NCBI GenBank assembly: GCA_013695295.1
Contig: JACDAS010000175.1
Coordinates: forward strand, 1-8,757
Reading direction: 5' to 3'
Length of the DNA: 8,757 nucleotides
Source of the DNA: Actinomycetota bacterium
GTDB lineage: Bacteria; Actinomycetota; Thermoleophilia; Gaiellales; Gaiellaceae
Every line of letters begins with the position of its first letter. Within the stretch, counting starts at the first letter, position 1. The notes under the pieces were generated by a model. The model did not search any database, had not been told where the DNA came from, and was given only the letters and a program-made list of their open reading frames with translations. Positions 1 through 6,001 of this stretch are shown piece after piece. A program made the translations under genes and the position numbers.

Positions 1-1
1 G

Positions 2-418
2 GCCGAGGCGGCGCTGTCCGCGCTCGGTCGGGCCGGCTTCCGCGCAGGCGAGGCACGGCGAACCGTCGTCTCGCTGCTCGGCGAGCAGACGTGCTGCCTG
101 ACTGCGCAGGAGATCTTCGACCTCCTCCGCCAGCGAGGGGACGGCGTCGGCGTCGCAAGCGTCTACCGGACGCTCGACCTGCTCGTGGAGCAGAACCTCG
201 TCCAGCGCCTCCAGGTCGATCCCGGCAGCGCCCGCTACGAGCGGATCCACGACGCCGGCGATCACCATCACCACCTCGTCTGCGACGACTGCGGGAAGGT
301 CGAGGCGTTCAGCGACGACTCGCTCGAGCTCGCGATCGACGCCGTCGCCGGCAGTGTGGGCTACACCGTCCAGGGGCACGACGTCGTCCTGCGCGGCGCC
401 TGCGGCGACTGCCGGTAG
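2..418 (+). CDS. Fur/Zur-family metal-responsive transcriptional repressor, 5' end cut by window
   Basis: The frame is open from base 2 to the TAG at 416-418, giving 138 visible residues. Fur-family proteins are usually about 130-150 aa, so probably only the first codon or a few are missing; base 1 is G, as expected if the start codon lies just outside. The N-terminal half is the winged helix (TAQEIFDLLR, then VASVYRTLDLLVEQNLV as recognition helix). The dimerisation half carries the metal-site run HHHHLVCDDCGKV (visible residues 88-100). Two CxxC pairs, C94/C97 and C134/C137 near the C-terminus (ACGDCR), match the family's structural zinc site. Members bind operators when loaded with Fe, Zn, Mn or Ni. 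The H-rich motif and the VVLRGAC strand are reminiscent of actinobacterial Zur, but the sequence alone does not decide the metal. No target operator was recognised. The regulated gene may lie upstream of the window. Confidence 0.93.
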   Translation, partial: AEAALSALGRAGFRAGEARRTVVSLLGEQTCCLTAQEIFDLLRQRGDGVGVASVYRTLDLLVEQNLVQRLQVDPGSARYERIHDAGDHHHHLVCDDCGKVEAFSDDSLELAIDAVAGSVGYTVQGHDVVLRGACGDCR

Positions 419-443
419 AGCGTCCCGGGGCGGGCCTCGCACC

Positions 444-449
444 TATGCT
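444..449 (+). promoter_or_regulatory. -10-like box TATGCT of a predicted leaderless gene
   Basis: TATGCT fits TANNNT and is followed by exactly 6 bases before the GTG at 456, which would place transcription initiation on the start codon itself. No ribosome binding site precedes that GTG and no convincing -35 is visible. The same spacing recurs at other transcription-unit starts in the window, which strengthens this call. Confidence 0.55.
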
Positions 450-455
450 CTCCCC

Positions 456-833
456 GTGGACCATGACGAGGTCTGGATCCCCCTCGTCGACGAGCCGCTC
501 GGGGCGCTCGTCTCGAGGCTGCAGGAGGCCGACCCCGAGCTGACGCGCCTCGTGTCGTCGCCGCGGCAGCTGCTCGCCTTCCGCACGTTCGCCTACATCC
601 GCGTCGGCATTCTGCTGGGACGGCTGCTGGTCGAGGACGAGCTCGAGCGCTACGACGGCGGCGAGACCTGGGTCGACGCCCTGTTGCAAGAGCCGGCGCA
701 CCGCGAGAAAATTCTTCGGGAGCTCCGGGCCGTTGCCGCGGAGGTCGCGTCCGGCGCCGGCGACGACGGGGCGGGCGTGCCCGACGACGGCGCCCGGGAG
801 CGGTTTCGCGCCTTCGCCCGAGGGCTCCGCTAG
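456..833 (+). CDS. Unrecognised small acidic/helical protein (125 aa)
   Basis: I do not recognise a family. The frame is open further upstream to an ATG at 354, but that would overlap the Fur gene and add low-complexity Ala/Arg/Ser residues. The GTG at 456 is preferred because a TATGCT box sits 6 bases before it and the composition becomes protein-like (VDHDEVWIPLVDEPLGALV). Visible features are a mostly helical character (LLAFRTFAYIRVGILLGRLL, then an EDELERYDGGETW turn), a Gly/Asp-rich linker near residues 97-111 (SGAGDDGAGVPDDGA) and a basic C-terminus (RERFRAFARGLR). It has no membrane segment, signal peptide or catalytic motif. It lies 37 bases after the Fur gene on the same strand and ends on a CTAG shared with the converging permease gene. 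No function is proposed. Confidence 0.7.
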   Translation: MDHDEVWIPLVDEPLGALVSRLQEADPELTRLVSSPRQLLAFRTFAYIRVGILLGRLLVEDELERYDGGETWVDALLQEPAHREKILRELRAVAAEVASGAGDDGAGVPDDGARERFRAFARGLR

Positions 834-1195
834 CGGCGAGCCCGCCAGGCGACCTGCGCTGCGACGAGGAGCAGCAGCCCGCCGAAGAGACGCCGCAGCA
901 GCTCGTCCGAGAGCGACTCGGCCAGGAAGACGCCGCCGACGACTCCCCCGAGCGACCCGAGGCCGATGATCCCGGCCGACCGCCAGCGGATGTTGCCGTA
1001 GTGCTGCTGGCGCAACGCTCCAACGGCAACCGTCGGCAGGATCGCCAGGAGCGAGCTCGCCTCCGCGTGGATCTGACTCAACCCGAGGACGAGCGTCAGC
1101 GTCGGGACGAAGAGAATGCCGCCGCCGACGCCGAAGAGCCCGGCGAGGAACCCAGCGGCGAGGCCGAGCGCACCGGCGAGGACGAACGCCCACAT
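830..1195 (-). CDS. TauE/SafE-type permease, second half (C-terminal repeat as separate gene)
   Basis: This encodes a 121-aa membrane protein beginning MWAFVLAGALGLAAG. It carries the TauE/SafE (DUF81) signature GLFGVGGGILFVP at residues 19-31, followed by hydrophobic stretches to about residue 117 and a basic end (RARR), suggesting 3-4 membrane helices. Full TauE/SafE proteins are about 240-270 aa with two homologous halves each bearing this Gly-rich motif; this gene matches one half. Its ATG overlaps the stop of the upstream half-gene by one base (TGATG at 1197-1193), so translation is probably coupled; I see no Shine-Dalgarno sequence before it. The two products probably pair to form one transporter for sulfite, sulfonate or other organic anions, but the substrate is unknown. 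The alternative is a single gene broken by a frameshift, real or from sequencing, at the junction. The stop overlaps the neighbour's stop. Confidence 0.85.
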   Translation of the reverse strand: MWAFVLAGALGLAAGFLAGLFGVGGGILFVPTLTLVLGLSQIHAEASSLLAILPTVAVGALRQQHYGNIRWRSAGIIGLGSLGGVVGGVFLAESLSDELLRRLFGGLLLLVAAQVAWRARR

Positions 1196-1536
1196 CAGAC
1201 GAGGAGCCGGACGCCGATCGCGGCGAGCAGCGCCGCGAAGCCGAGCGAGAGGGCGCGCGAGGCGGCTCGCTGCTGCAGCGCGGTCCCAGCGACGGCTCCC
1301 AGCGCGGCGGGAATCCCGACGGCTGCCGCAGGCCCGAGCTCGAGCTCGCCACGAAAGCCATAGGCGATCGCCCCCGCGAGCGCCGTGACCCCGATCGCGC
1401 CGAGCGAGGTGGCCATCGCCGGTCGCTCCTTCCAGCCGACCCAGAGGAGCAGGAGCGGCACGATCACGATCCCCCCGCCGACACCGAAAAGGGCGCTGAA
1501 GAAGCCCGCGGCGAGCCCGATGGCGACGAGCCTCAC
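1195..1536 (-). CDS. TauE/SafE-type permease, first half (N-terminal repeat as separate gene)
   Basis: This encodes a 113-aa hydrophobic protein. The GTG at 1536-1534 is chosen because TACAAT lies 6 bases before it and the product then begins directly with a membrane helix (VRLVAIGLAAGFFSALFG). Longer starts would overlap otsB antisense and add a charged, low-complexity tail. The family motif GVGGGIVIVP is at residues 18-27; two or three more hydrophobic segments follow (around 47-60, 68-88 and 97-113). The protein ends at LLAAIGVRLLV, which is where the central cytoplasmic linker normally begins in one-piece TauE/SafE proteins. It is the first gene of a two-gene unit with the other half-permease. 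The Gly-rich motifs of the two halves (GVGGGIVIVP versus GVGGGILFVP) align, consistent with the internal duplication of this family. Substrate unknown. Confidence 0.82.
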   Translation of the reverse strand: MRLVAIGLAAGFFSALFGVGGGIVIVPLLLLWVGWKERPAMATSLGAIGVTALAGAIAYGFRGELELGPAAAVGIPAALGAVAGTALQQRAASRALSLGFAALLAAIGVRLLV

Positions 1537-1541
1537 CCGCG

Positions 1542-1548
1542 TATTGTA
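1542..1548. promoter_or_regulatory. Symmetric -10 box TATTGTA serving two divergent leaderless genes
   Basis: Read forward, TATTGT (1542-1547) is 7 bases before the ATG of otsB at 1555. Read in reverse, TACAAT (1548-1543), close to the ideal -10, is 6 bases before the GTG of the permease pair at 1536. The entire intergenic space is 18 bp, so neither gene has room for an untranslated leader, and any -35 contacts would have to lie inside the opposite coding sequence. Polymerase can probably sit in only one orientation at a time, so the two units may compete. Confidence 0.6.
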
Positions 1549-1554
1549 GGTCCC

Positions 1555-2259
1555 ATGGACGGGCTCGCCCGGCTGGCCGAGGCACCGGAGCTGGCAGCGA
1601 TCCTCCTCGACGTCGACGGGACCCTGGCGCCGATCGTTCCCCGGCCGCAGGACGCCTTCGTGCCGGAGGAAACTCGAGCGGAGCTCAGGCGTCTCGCCCG
1701 CCGCTACGGGCTCGTTGCCTGCGTCAGCGGCCGGATGGGAGCCGAGGCAGCCCGGATCGTCGGTGTCCCAGAGCTCCGCTACGTGGGGGAGCACGGGCTC
1801 GAGCTCGACCTCGAGGCGCCGCGCTGGCACGACCGGCTACATGCATTCGCCGACGCCGTCGACTGGCCTGTCGAGCGGAAGCGACTCTCCGTCTCCTTCC
1901 ACTGGCGCACCGCACCGGATCCCGCGGAGGCGGAGCTCGCCCTGCAACGAGTTGCGGAGCGCGCCGCCGCCGAGGGGTTGCATCCGCGCTTCGGCCGGAT
2001 GGTCCTCGAGATCAGGCCCCCGGTCGCGACCGACAAGGGCACGGCTGTGCGACACCTCCTCCGTGAGGCGGGCCTCCGGCGGGCCCTCTACGCCGGCGAT
2101 GACGCGACCGACCTCGACGCGTTCCGGGGGCTCGACGGACTGGAGGTGGCGGTGCGCATCGCGATCTCGTCGGTCGAGGGCCCGAGCGAGCTTGGAACGG
2201 CAGCCGACCTCGTGCTGGCCGGCCCCGCGGCGCTGCTCGAGCTGCTCCGAAGGCTTTAA
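1555..2259 (+). CDS. otsB: Trehalose-6-phosphate phosphatase (HAD superfamily)
   Basis: The product is 234 aa, within the usual 230-270 range. It is expected to hydrolyse trehalose 6-phosphate to trehalose in the cytoplasm, the second step of the OtsA/OtsB pathway for osmolyte and stress sugar. HAD motif I is LLDVDGTLAP, with nucleophile D19 and acid/base D21. Motif II is SGR at 58-60. Motif III is the lysine of DKG at 160-162. Motif IV is GDDATD at 181-186. Family-typical patches are YVGEHG (76-81), SVSFHWR (112-118) and LEIRPP (151-156). The ATG at 1555 has a -10 box 7 bases upstream and no leader. No synthase (otsA) is in the window, so the partner must be elsewhere or upstream. The TAA stop lies inside the first copy of an 18-bp tandem repeat. 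Confidence 0.93.
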   Translation: MDGLARLAEAPELAAILLDVDGTLAPIVPRPQDAFVPEETRAELRRLARRYGLVACVSGRMGAEAARIVGVPELRYVGEHGLELDLEAPRWHDRLHAFADAVDWPVERKRLSVSFHWRTAPDPAEAELALQRVAERAAAEGLHPRFGRMVLEIRPPVATDKGTAVRHLLREAGLRRALYAGDDATDLDAFRGLDGLEVAVRIAISSVEGPSELGTAADLVLAGPAALLELLRRL

Positions 2260-2290
2260 TTGGGCCCGCGCATTTAATTGGGCCCGCGCA
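2255..2290 (+). repeat. Perfect 18-bp tandem duplication over the otsB stop codon
   Basis: TTTAATTGGGCCCGCGCA occurs twice head to tail (2255-2272 and 2273-2290) with no mismatch. The first copy contains the otsB TAA stop. The second runs into the left arm of the fold-back element. The AT-rich TTTAATT inside a roughly 70% GC region is striking. Loss or gain of a copy would leave the OtsB protein unchanged. Confidence 0.9.
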
Positions 2291-2397
2291 GACTCCGCGG
2301 CCTTCAGCCGCTCCGCTGCACGCTAAGAGCCTCACAACTTCGAAGCGTGCGGGCCCAGGCCAGCCTCGGCCGCCAGGCCGAGGGTCTGCGCGGACCC
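2280..2397. repeat. 118-bp fold-back intergenic element with nested hairpins
   Basis: The outer arms 2280-2295 and 2382-2397 are inverted repeats matching at 14 of 16 positions; one mismatch would be a G-U pair in RNA. Inside are three perfect stems: GCGGC/GCCGC at 2297-2311 (loop CTTCA), GCACGCT/AGCGTGC at 2318-2324 and 2344-2350, and CCTCGGCC/GGCCGAGG at 2364-2383 with a 4-base loop. The palindrome CTTCGAAG is at 2338-2345. The right arm and third stem overlap by two bases, so alternative folds compete. There is no U-run after any stem, so it is not a standard intrinsic terminator. It could be a dispersed palindromic repeat or MITE-like remnant, a structured RNA, or the otsB 3' end. Confidence 0.7.
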
Positions 2398-2398
2398 G

Positions 2399-2404
2399 TA
2401 CGAT
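2399..2404 (+). promoter_or_regulatory. -10-like box TACGAT upstream of the Nudix gene
   Basis: TACGAT ends 7 bases before the GTG at 2412 and begins one base after the right arm of the fold-back element. No Shine-Dalgarno sequence lies between it and the start, as expected for a leaderless message. Confidence 0.5.
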
Positions 2405-2411
2405 CGGCGCC

Positions 2412-2969
2412 GTGCACATCACCGACGCAGTCCTCGAGCCACTCCGCGCGCGCTACGGCGAGCCGGGCCTGCTCGAGTGGCGTGGAGAGGTAAGCGAGCC
2501 GGAGTTCCACCTCGCCGCCGGTCGCCTCGGCTCGACGCGACGGCACGACGTGACGCTCTTCATCTTGGCCGGAGAGCGCCTGGCGCTGATCCGCAAGCCG
2601 AGCTACCCACCGGGGATCTGGCGGACGCCGGGCGGCGGGGTGGACGAGGGCGAGGGCGTCGTGGCGGGGGCGGCGCGCGAGGCGCTAGAGGAGACCGGGC
2701 TCGAGATCGAGCTCGAGCGCTACCTCGTCGCGACGCAGGCCGTGTTCACCTACGCAGAGGAGTCGCTCGAGTGGCGAACGCACGTCTTCTCGGCCCGTGC
2801 ACTAGGAGAGACGCTGGCGCCGCGGGATACGCGCGAGATCGAGCGCGCGAGATGGGGAACGAAGGCGGAGCTCGCAGGCCCGATCCGCGAGCGGTTGCTC
2901 GAGACGAGGCGAGCGCTCTGGCGCTACCGGGTCGAGCTCCACGAGGCGGCGCTGGCAGCTCTGCGGTAG
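2412..2969 (+). CDS. Nudix-family hydrolase
   Basis: The product is 185 aa. Nudix enzymes cleave a nucleoside diphosphate linked to another moiety, using Mg or Mn held by the Nudix box. The full box G-x5-E-x7-R-E-U-x-E-E-x-G-U is present from G75 to L97, with key residues E81, R89, E90, E93, E94 and G96 all intact, so it should be active. It is preceded by the typical strand-loop RKPSYPPGIWRTPGGG. About 45 residues precede the domain and about 35 helical, basic residues follow it (RERLLETRRALWRYR). The substrate cannot be told from the sequence; housecleaning of oxidised nucleotides, or cleavage of a nucleotide sugar or CoA derivative, are possible. The GTG start is supported by the TACGAT box 7 bases before it. 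The stop lies 18 bp from the converging decarboxylase stop, with no terminator visible. Confidence 0.9.
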   Translation: MHITDAVLEPLRARYGEPGLLEWRGEVSEPEFHLAAGRLGSTRRHDVTLFILAGERLALIRKPSYPPGIWRTPGGGVDEGEGVVAGAAREALEETGLEIELERYLVATQAVFTYAEESLEWRTHVFSARALGETLAPRDTREIERARWGTKAELAGPIRERLLETRRALWRYRVELHEAALAALR

Positions 2970-2987
2970 ACGCAGTCGCTGCCGGCC

Positions 2988-4274
2988 TCACCCCGCGCTC
3001 TCGCGAAGCACCTCCCACGCCCGCCGGACGTCGTCCTCCGTCGTCTGAGCGTTGCCGATCGCGAGCCGGATCACGGGCTCGTCGCGGAGCTTCGTCGTCG
3101 CGACGAACAGCTCGCCGGTCGCGTTCGCGCGGCGGACGAGCTCCTCGTTGTCGGCGCTTCGGTGGCGGAAGCAGACGGTCGAGAACGGGCGCGGCGCCGC
3201 GAGCTCCCAGTTCGGGTCCGACGCCACCCAGGTCTCGAAGAGCGCGGCCAGTCGCACGTGACCCCGGACGAGCGCCTGGAGGCCGCCGCGGCCGTGACAA
3301 CGGAGCACTGCCCAGAGCTTCAGCGCGCGGAAGCGGCGTCCCAGCGCCGGCCCGTAGTCCTTGAGGTTCAGCGCGTCCTCCTCGCTACGGAGGTAATCCG
3401 GCGAGGCCGCGAAGGCCGCGTGGAGCGCCTCGGGCTTACGGCTCCAGAGCACCGAGCAGTCCATCGGCGTGAACAGCCATTTGTGCGGGTTGAAGACGAG
3501 CGAGTCGGCGCGATCGCAGCCCTCGAGCGCCCAGCGGTGCTCGGGGCAGACGGCGGCGGCTCCCGCGTAGGCAGCGTCGACGTGGAGCCAGGCGCCGCCG
3601 CGCTCGCACGCCTCCACGAGCGCAGGGACCGGGTCGACCGAGGTTGTCGAGGTGGTTCCGACCGTGGCGACCACCGCGGTCGCATCGGAGAGGTCGACGT
3701 CGGTTCGCATGCGGAACTCGTCGTCGACCGGGACGGTCCGGTACTCGAGCCCAACGAGATTGGCGGCCTTCTCCACGGAGAAGTTCGCGTGCTCGGAGGC
3801 GTAGACGGCACCGCCCGGCCGAAGGGTGCGCGCTGCGGCAAGCGCCGCGATCGTCGAGGTCGAGGCCGTGTCCTCGATGTGCCCGTGCCAGTCGCGCGGC
3901 AGACCGAGGAGCTGCGCCAGCCAGTCCACGACGAGCTGCTCGAGCTCGGTGGCCGCGGGTGAGGTCGACCACACCATCGCGTTCACGTTGAGCGCCGCGG
4001 TCAGGAGCTCGGCGAGGATTCCTGGCTCGGAGCCCGTGGTCGCGAAGTAGGCGAAGAACCGCGGATGGTTCCAGTGGGTCACCCCCGGCAGCAGCAGCTC
4101 GTCGAGGTCGCGCAGGACGGCTGCGAAGGGCTCCGCCTGCTCGGGCGGGGACCCGGGCAGGAGCGCGCGAATGTCCCCGGGCCGCACGCCGGAGAGGACG
4201 GGCCGCTCGCGCACGCCCTCGAGGTAGCTCGCGGCCCAGTCGAGGGCGGTCTGGCCGTCGGCGCGGAAACTCAC
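2988..4274 (-). CDS. PLP-dependent group II amino acid decarboxylase (aromatic amino acid decarboxylase-like) with altered catalytic residues
   Basis: The product is 428 aa from the GTG at 4274, which overlaps the polX stop as GTGA (4274-4271). The frame is open further upstream, but only antisense to polX with low-complexity content. Family landmarks are HPRFFAYF (70-77), WSTSPAATELEQLVVDWLAQ (102-121), the PLP-phosphate region DTAST (135-139), HVDAAYAG with D233 (pyridine-N partner), NPHKW with H264 and the Schiff-base lysine K265, and LGRRFRALKLW (311-321). By eye alignment to human DOPA decarboxylase, the PLP-stacking His192 corresponds to N164 (EHANFSVEK) and the mobile-loop Tyr332 corresponds to H327 (LRCHGRGGLQ). 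The fold and cofactor use are secure. The reaction is uncertain: decarboxylation of an aromatic or acidic amino acid, or decarboxylation coupled to oxidative deamination. Cytoplasmic. It is probably cotranscribed with polX; no functional link between them is obvious. Confidence 0.9.
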   Translation of the reverse strand: MSFRADGQTALDWAASYLEGVRERPVLSGVRPGDIRALLPGSPPEQAEPFAAVLRDLDELLLPGVTHWNHPRFFAYFATTGSEPGILAELLTAALNVNAMVWSTSPAATELEQLVVDWLAQLLGLPRDWHGHIEDTASTSTIAALAAARTLRPGGAVYASEHANFSVEKAANLVGLEYRTVPVDDEFRMRTDVDLSDATAVVATVGTTSTTSVDPVPALVEACERGGAWLHVDAAYAGAAAVCPEHRWALEGCDRADSLVFNPHKWLFTPMDCSVLWSRKPEALHAAFAASPDYLRSEEDALNLKDYGPALGRRFRALKLWAVLRCHGRGGLQALVRGHVRLAALFETWVASDPNWELAAPRPFSTVCFRHRSADNEELVRRANATGELFVATTKLRDEPVIRLAIGNAQTTEDDVRRAWEVLRESAG

Positions 4275-5986
4275 GAGTCGCGCTTCGTGAGCTTGCGGAG
4301 CTGCGGCCAGGTGCGCGTGTTCAGGACCTGACCTCGGGTCAGCCAGGCCCGCCTGGCCTGCGAGACCCCGATCTCCGCATAGGCCAGCGCCTCCGTCCGG
4401 TGGGCGTCGCTCGACACCGCCAGCAGCACCCCCGCCTCGCCGGCGGCACGAGCGTGCGTGTCGCGCAGGTCGAGGCGGTCGGGCTGGGAGTTGAGTTCGA
4501 GGTAGGTGCCCGTCTCGAGAGCCTTCGCGAAGATCCGGTCGAGATCGACGTCTGCACCCCGGCGGCGGTTCAGCTTGCGAGCCGTCGGGTGGCCGATGCA
4601 GTCGACATGTGGGTTTTCCATCGCGCCCAGAATCCGCTCGGTCGGGCTGCGGTCGAAGGCGGTATGCAGCGAGGCGAGCACCCACTCCCGACCCGCGAGG
4701 TCCTCGTCGGAGACGTCGAGCGACCCGTCGGCGCGAATGTTCACCTCGATCCCCTTGACCAGGCGAAACGGAGCGAGCCGCTCGTTCAGCCGGTCGATCT
4801 CGGCGGTCTGAGCATCGAGCCGCTCCTCGCGCAGGTAGTGCGAGTGGTCGGTGACGGCCAGGTAGGAGTAGCCCCGCGCCTGCGCAGCGAGCGCCATCTC
4901 CTCGAGCGTGCTCTTGCCGTCTGCCGACCAGGTGCTGTGCGAGTGCAGGTCGCCGCGCAGGTCGCCCACCTCCACGAGCGCAGGCAGCTCGCCGCGGCGA
5001 GCCGCTTCGAGCTCACCTGCGTTCTCGCGCAGCTCGGGCGGAACGAACTGGTAGCCGAGGTGGTCGTACAGGGCCTCCTCGCTCCGGGTCCGGAAGAGCT
5101 CGCCGCTTTCGACCCGCAGGACGCCGTACTCGGACACGGAGAGCCCGACCCGGACCGCGGCCTCGCGCAGGGCCACGTTGTGCTCCTTCGAGCCCGTGAA
5201 GTGCTGCAGGAGGTTGCCGTAGGACTCGGGCGGGACCACGCGGAGGTCGAAGCGCAGGCCGTCGTTCGAGACGACCGTCGCCTTCGTGGGTCCGTGGGCG
5301 GCGACGGCCTCGACCCAGGCGAGCCGCGTGAAGTGCTCCGTGAGCGCGGCAGGGTCGGCCGCGGTGGCAATGACGTCGAGGTCGCGGAACGTCTCCCGGC
5401 GCCGGCGGACGCTGCCGGCCTCGGAGACGAGGTCGACGCCCGGATGCTCCCGCAGCGCGGCCACAACGGCGAGCACCGCCGGGAGACCCTGCCCGAGCAG
5501 CGGCCGCACCGGCTCGGCCGCCGCCGTGTCGGCGAGCGCCTCCAGGATCCGAGCCTCGGTCTTCGCACCGAAGCCCTGGAGTGCCCGCAGTCGTTCCTCG
5601 GTCGCGGCCGCCCGCAGCTCGTCGAGCGTCGTGATCCCGAGCTCGCGCCAGAGCCTCGCCGCAGATTTCGGGCCGAGCCCGGGCAGGCGCATGAAGAGGG
5701 CCACGTCCGGCGGGATCCGGGCCTCGCGCACCGCGAGCGCCTCGATCGTCCCCGACTCGACGATCTGGACGATCTTCTCCTCGATCGTCTTGCCGATCCC
5801 CGAGATCTCCTTTGCCCGCCCGGCAAGGGCGAGCTCGGCGATCGACCCGGCCGACTCGCGCATGCGCTGCGCAGCGCGGCGGTAGGCGATCAGGCGGAAG
5901 GACTCGGCCCCCTCCAGCTCGAGCAGGTCGGCCAGCCGCTCGAACTGCTCGGCCACGTCAGCGTTCCTCGGAAGGGGCCCGGCCAC
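4271..5986 (-). CDS. polX: Family X DNA polymerase with C-terminal PHP nuclease domain
   Basis: The product is 571 aa from the GTG at 5986, matching bacterial PolX (about 570-575 aa). Bacterial PolX fills short gaps in base-excision repair, and its PHP domain gives Mn-dependent 3'-5' exonuclease and AP-endonuclease activity. The N-terminal 8-kDa-like domain has helix-hairpin-helix segments ISGIGKTIEEKI (61-72) and LPGLGPKSAARL (101-112). The polymerase active site has GSVRR (191-195), D202 and D204 in RDLDVI, and D247 in RFDLRV. The PHP domain shows GDLHSHSTWSADGKST (H348, H350, D356), VTDHSH (D380, H381), E414 in KGIEVNI, H441, GHPTAR (H466) and SSDAHR (D527, H529), so all metal ligands look intact. 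The start is supported by TATCAT 8 bases upstream; a later GTG at residue 11 is also possible. The stop overlaps the decarboxylase start. Confidence 0.95.
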   Translation of the reverse strand: MAGPLPRNADVAEQFERLADLLELEGAESFRLIAYRRAAQRMRESAGSIAELALAGRAKEISGIGKTIEEKIVQIVESGTIEALAVREARIPPDVALFMRLPGLGPKSAARLWRELGITTLDELRAAATEERLRALQGFGAKTEARILEALADTAAAEPVRPLLGQGLPAVLAVVAALREHPGVDLVSEAGSVRRRRETFRDLDVIATAADPAALTEHFTRLAWVEAVAAHGPTKATVVSNDGLRFDLRVVPPESYGNLLQHFTGSKEHNVALREAAVRVGLSVSEYGVLRVESGELFRTRSEEALYDHLGYQFVPPELRENAGELEAARRGELPALVEVGDLRGDLHSHSTWSADGKSTLEEMALAAQARGYSYLAVTDHSHYLREERLDAQTAEIDRLNERLAPFRLVKGIEVNIRADGSLDVSDEDLAGREWVLASLHTAFDRSPTERILGAMENPHVDCIGHPTARKLNRRRGADVDLDRIFAKALETGTYLELNSQPDRLDLRDTHARAAGEAGVLLAVSSDAHRTEALAYAEIGVSQARRAWLTRGQVLNTRTWPQLRKLTKRDS

Positions 5987-5994
5987 CGACGGCG

Positions 5995-6000
5995 ATGATA
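5995..6000 (-). promoter_or_regulatory. -10-like box TATCAT for polX, in a 24-bp divergent spacer
   Basis: TATCAT (6000-5995) lies 8 bases before the polX GTG. The spacer to the divergent glycosyltransferase is only 24 bp. On the plus strand the same bases read GATGATAC, a much weaker -10, and the glycosyltransferase instead has a Shine-Dalgarno-like GGAGG, so this divergent promoter looks asymmetric. Confidence 0.5.
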
Positions 6001-6001
6001 C

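Noticed and set aside
309..1361. Long open minus-strand frame of about 350 codons
   Set aside because: It is antisense to Fur and the 125-aa gene and overlaps both half-permeases out of frame; its Arg/Ala/Pro/Ser-rich low-complexity content is the usual shadow of high-GC coding sequence.
1330..1820. Recurring GAGCTCGAGCTC-like strings
   Set aside because: They arise from Glu-Leu/Leu-Glu codon pairs in high-GC coding sequence and have no regular spacing.
2255..2279. TTTAAT in the tandem repeat as promoters of a small RNA
   Set aside because: It resembles TATAAT but has T at the critical second position, and no transcript evidence exists; kept only as a repeat.
2364..2397. Intrinsic terminator for otsB
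   Set aside because: The 8-bp stem with a GCCA loop is strong, but no U-tract follows on either strand; described instead as part of the fold-back element.
4275..4685. A longer N-terminus for the decarboxylase (upstream in-frame ATG)
   Set aside because: The extra 137 residues are low-complexity, antisense to nothing but overlapping polX in another frame; family homology starts right after the GTG at 4274.
4400..5998. Open plus-strand frame of 532 codons
   Set aside because: It lies entirely antisense to polX, whose catalytic motifs are all intact; the translation has no recognisable domain.
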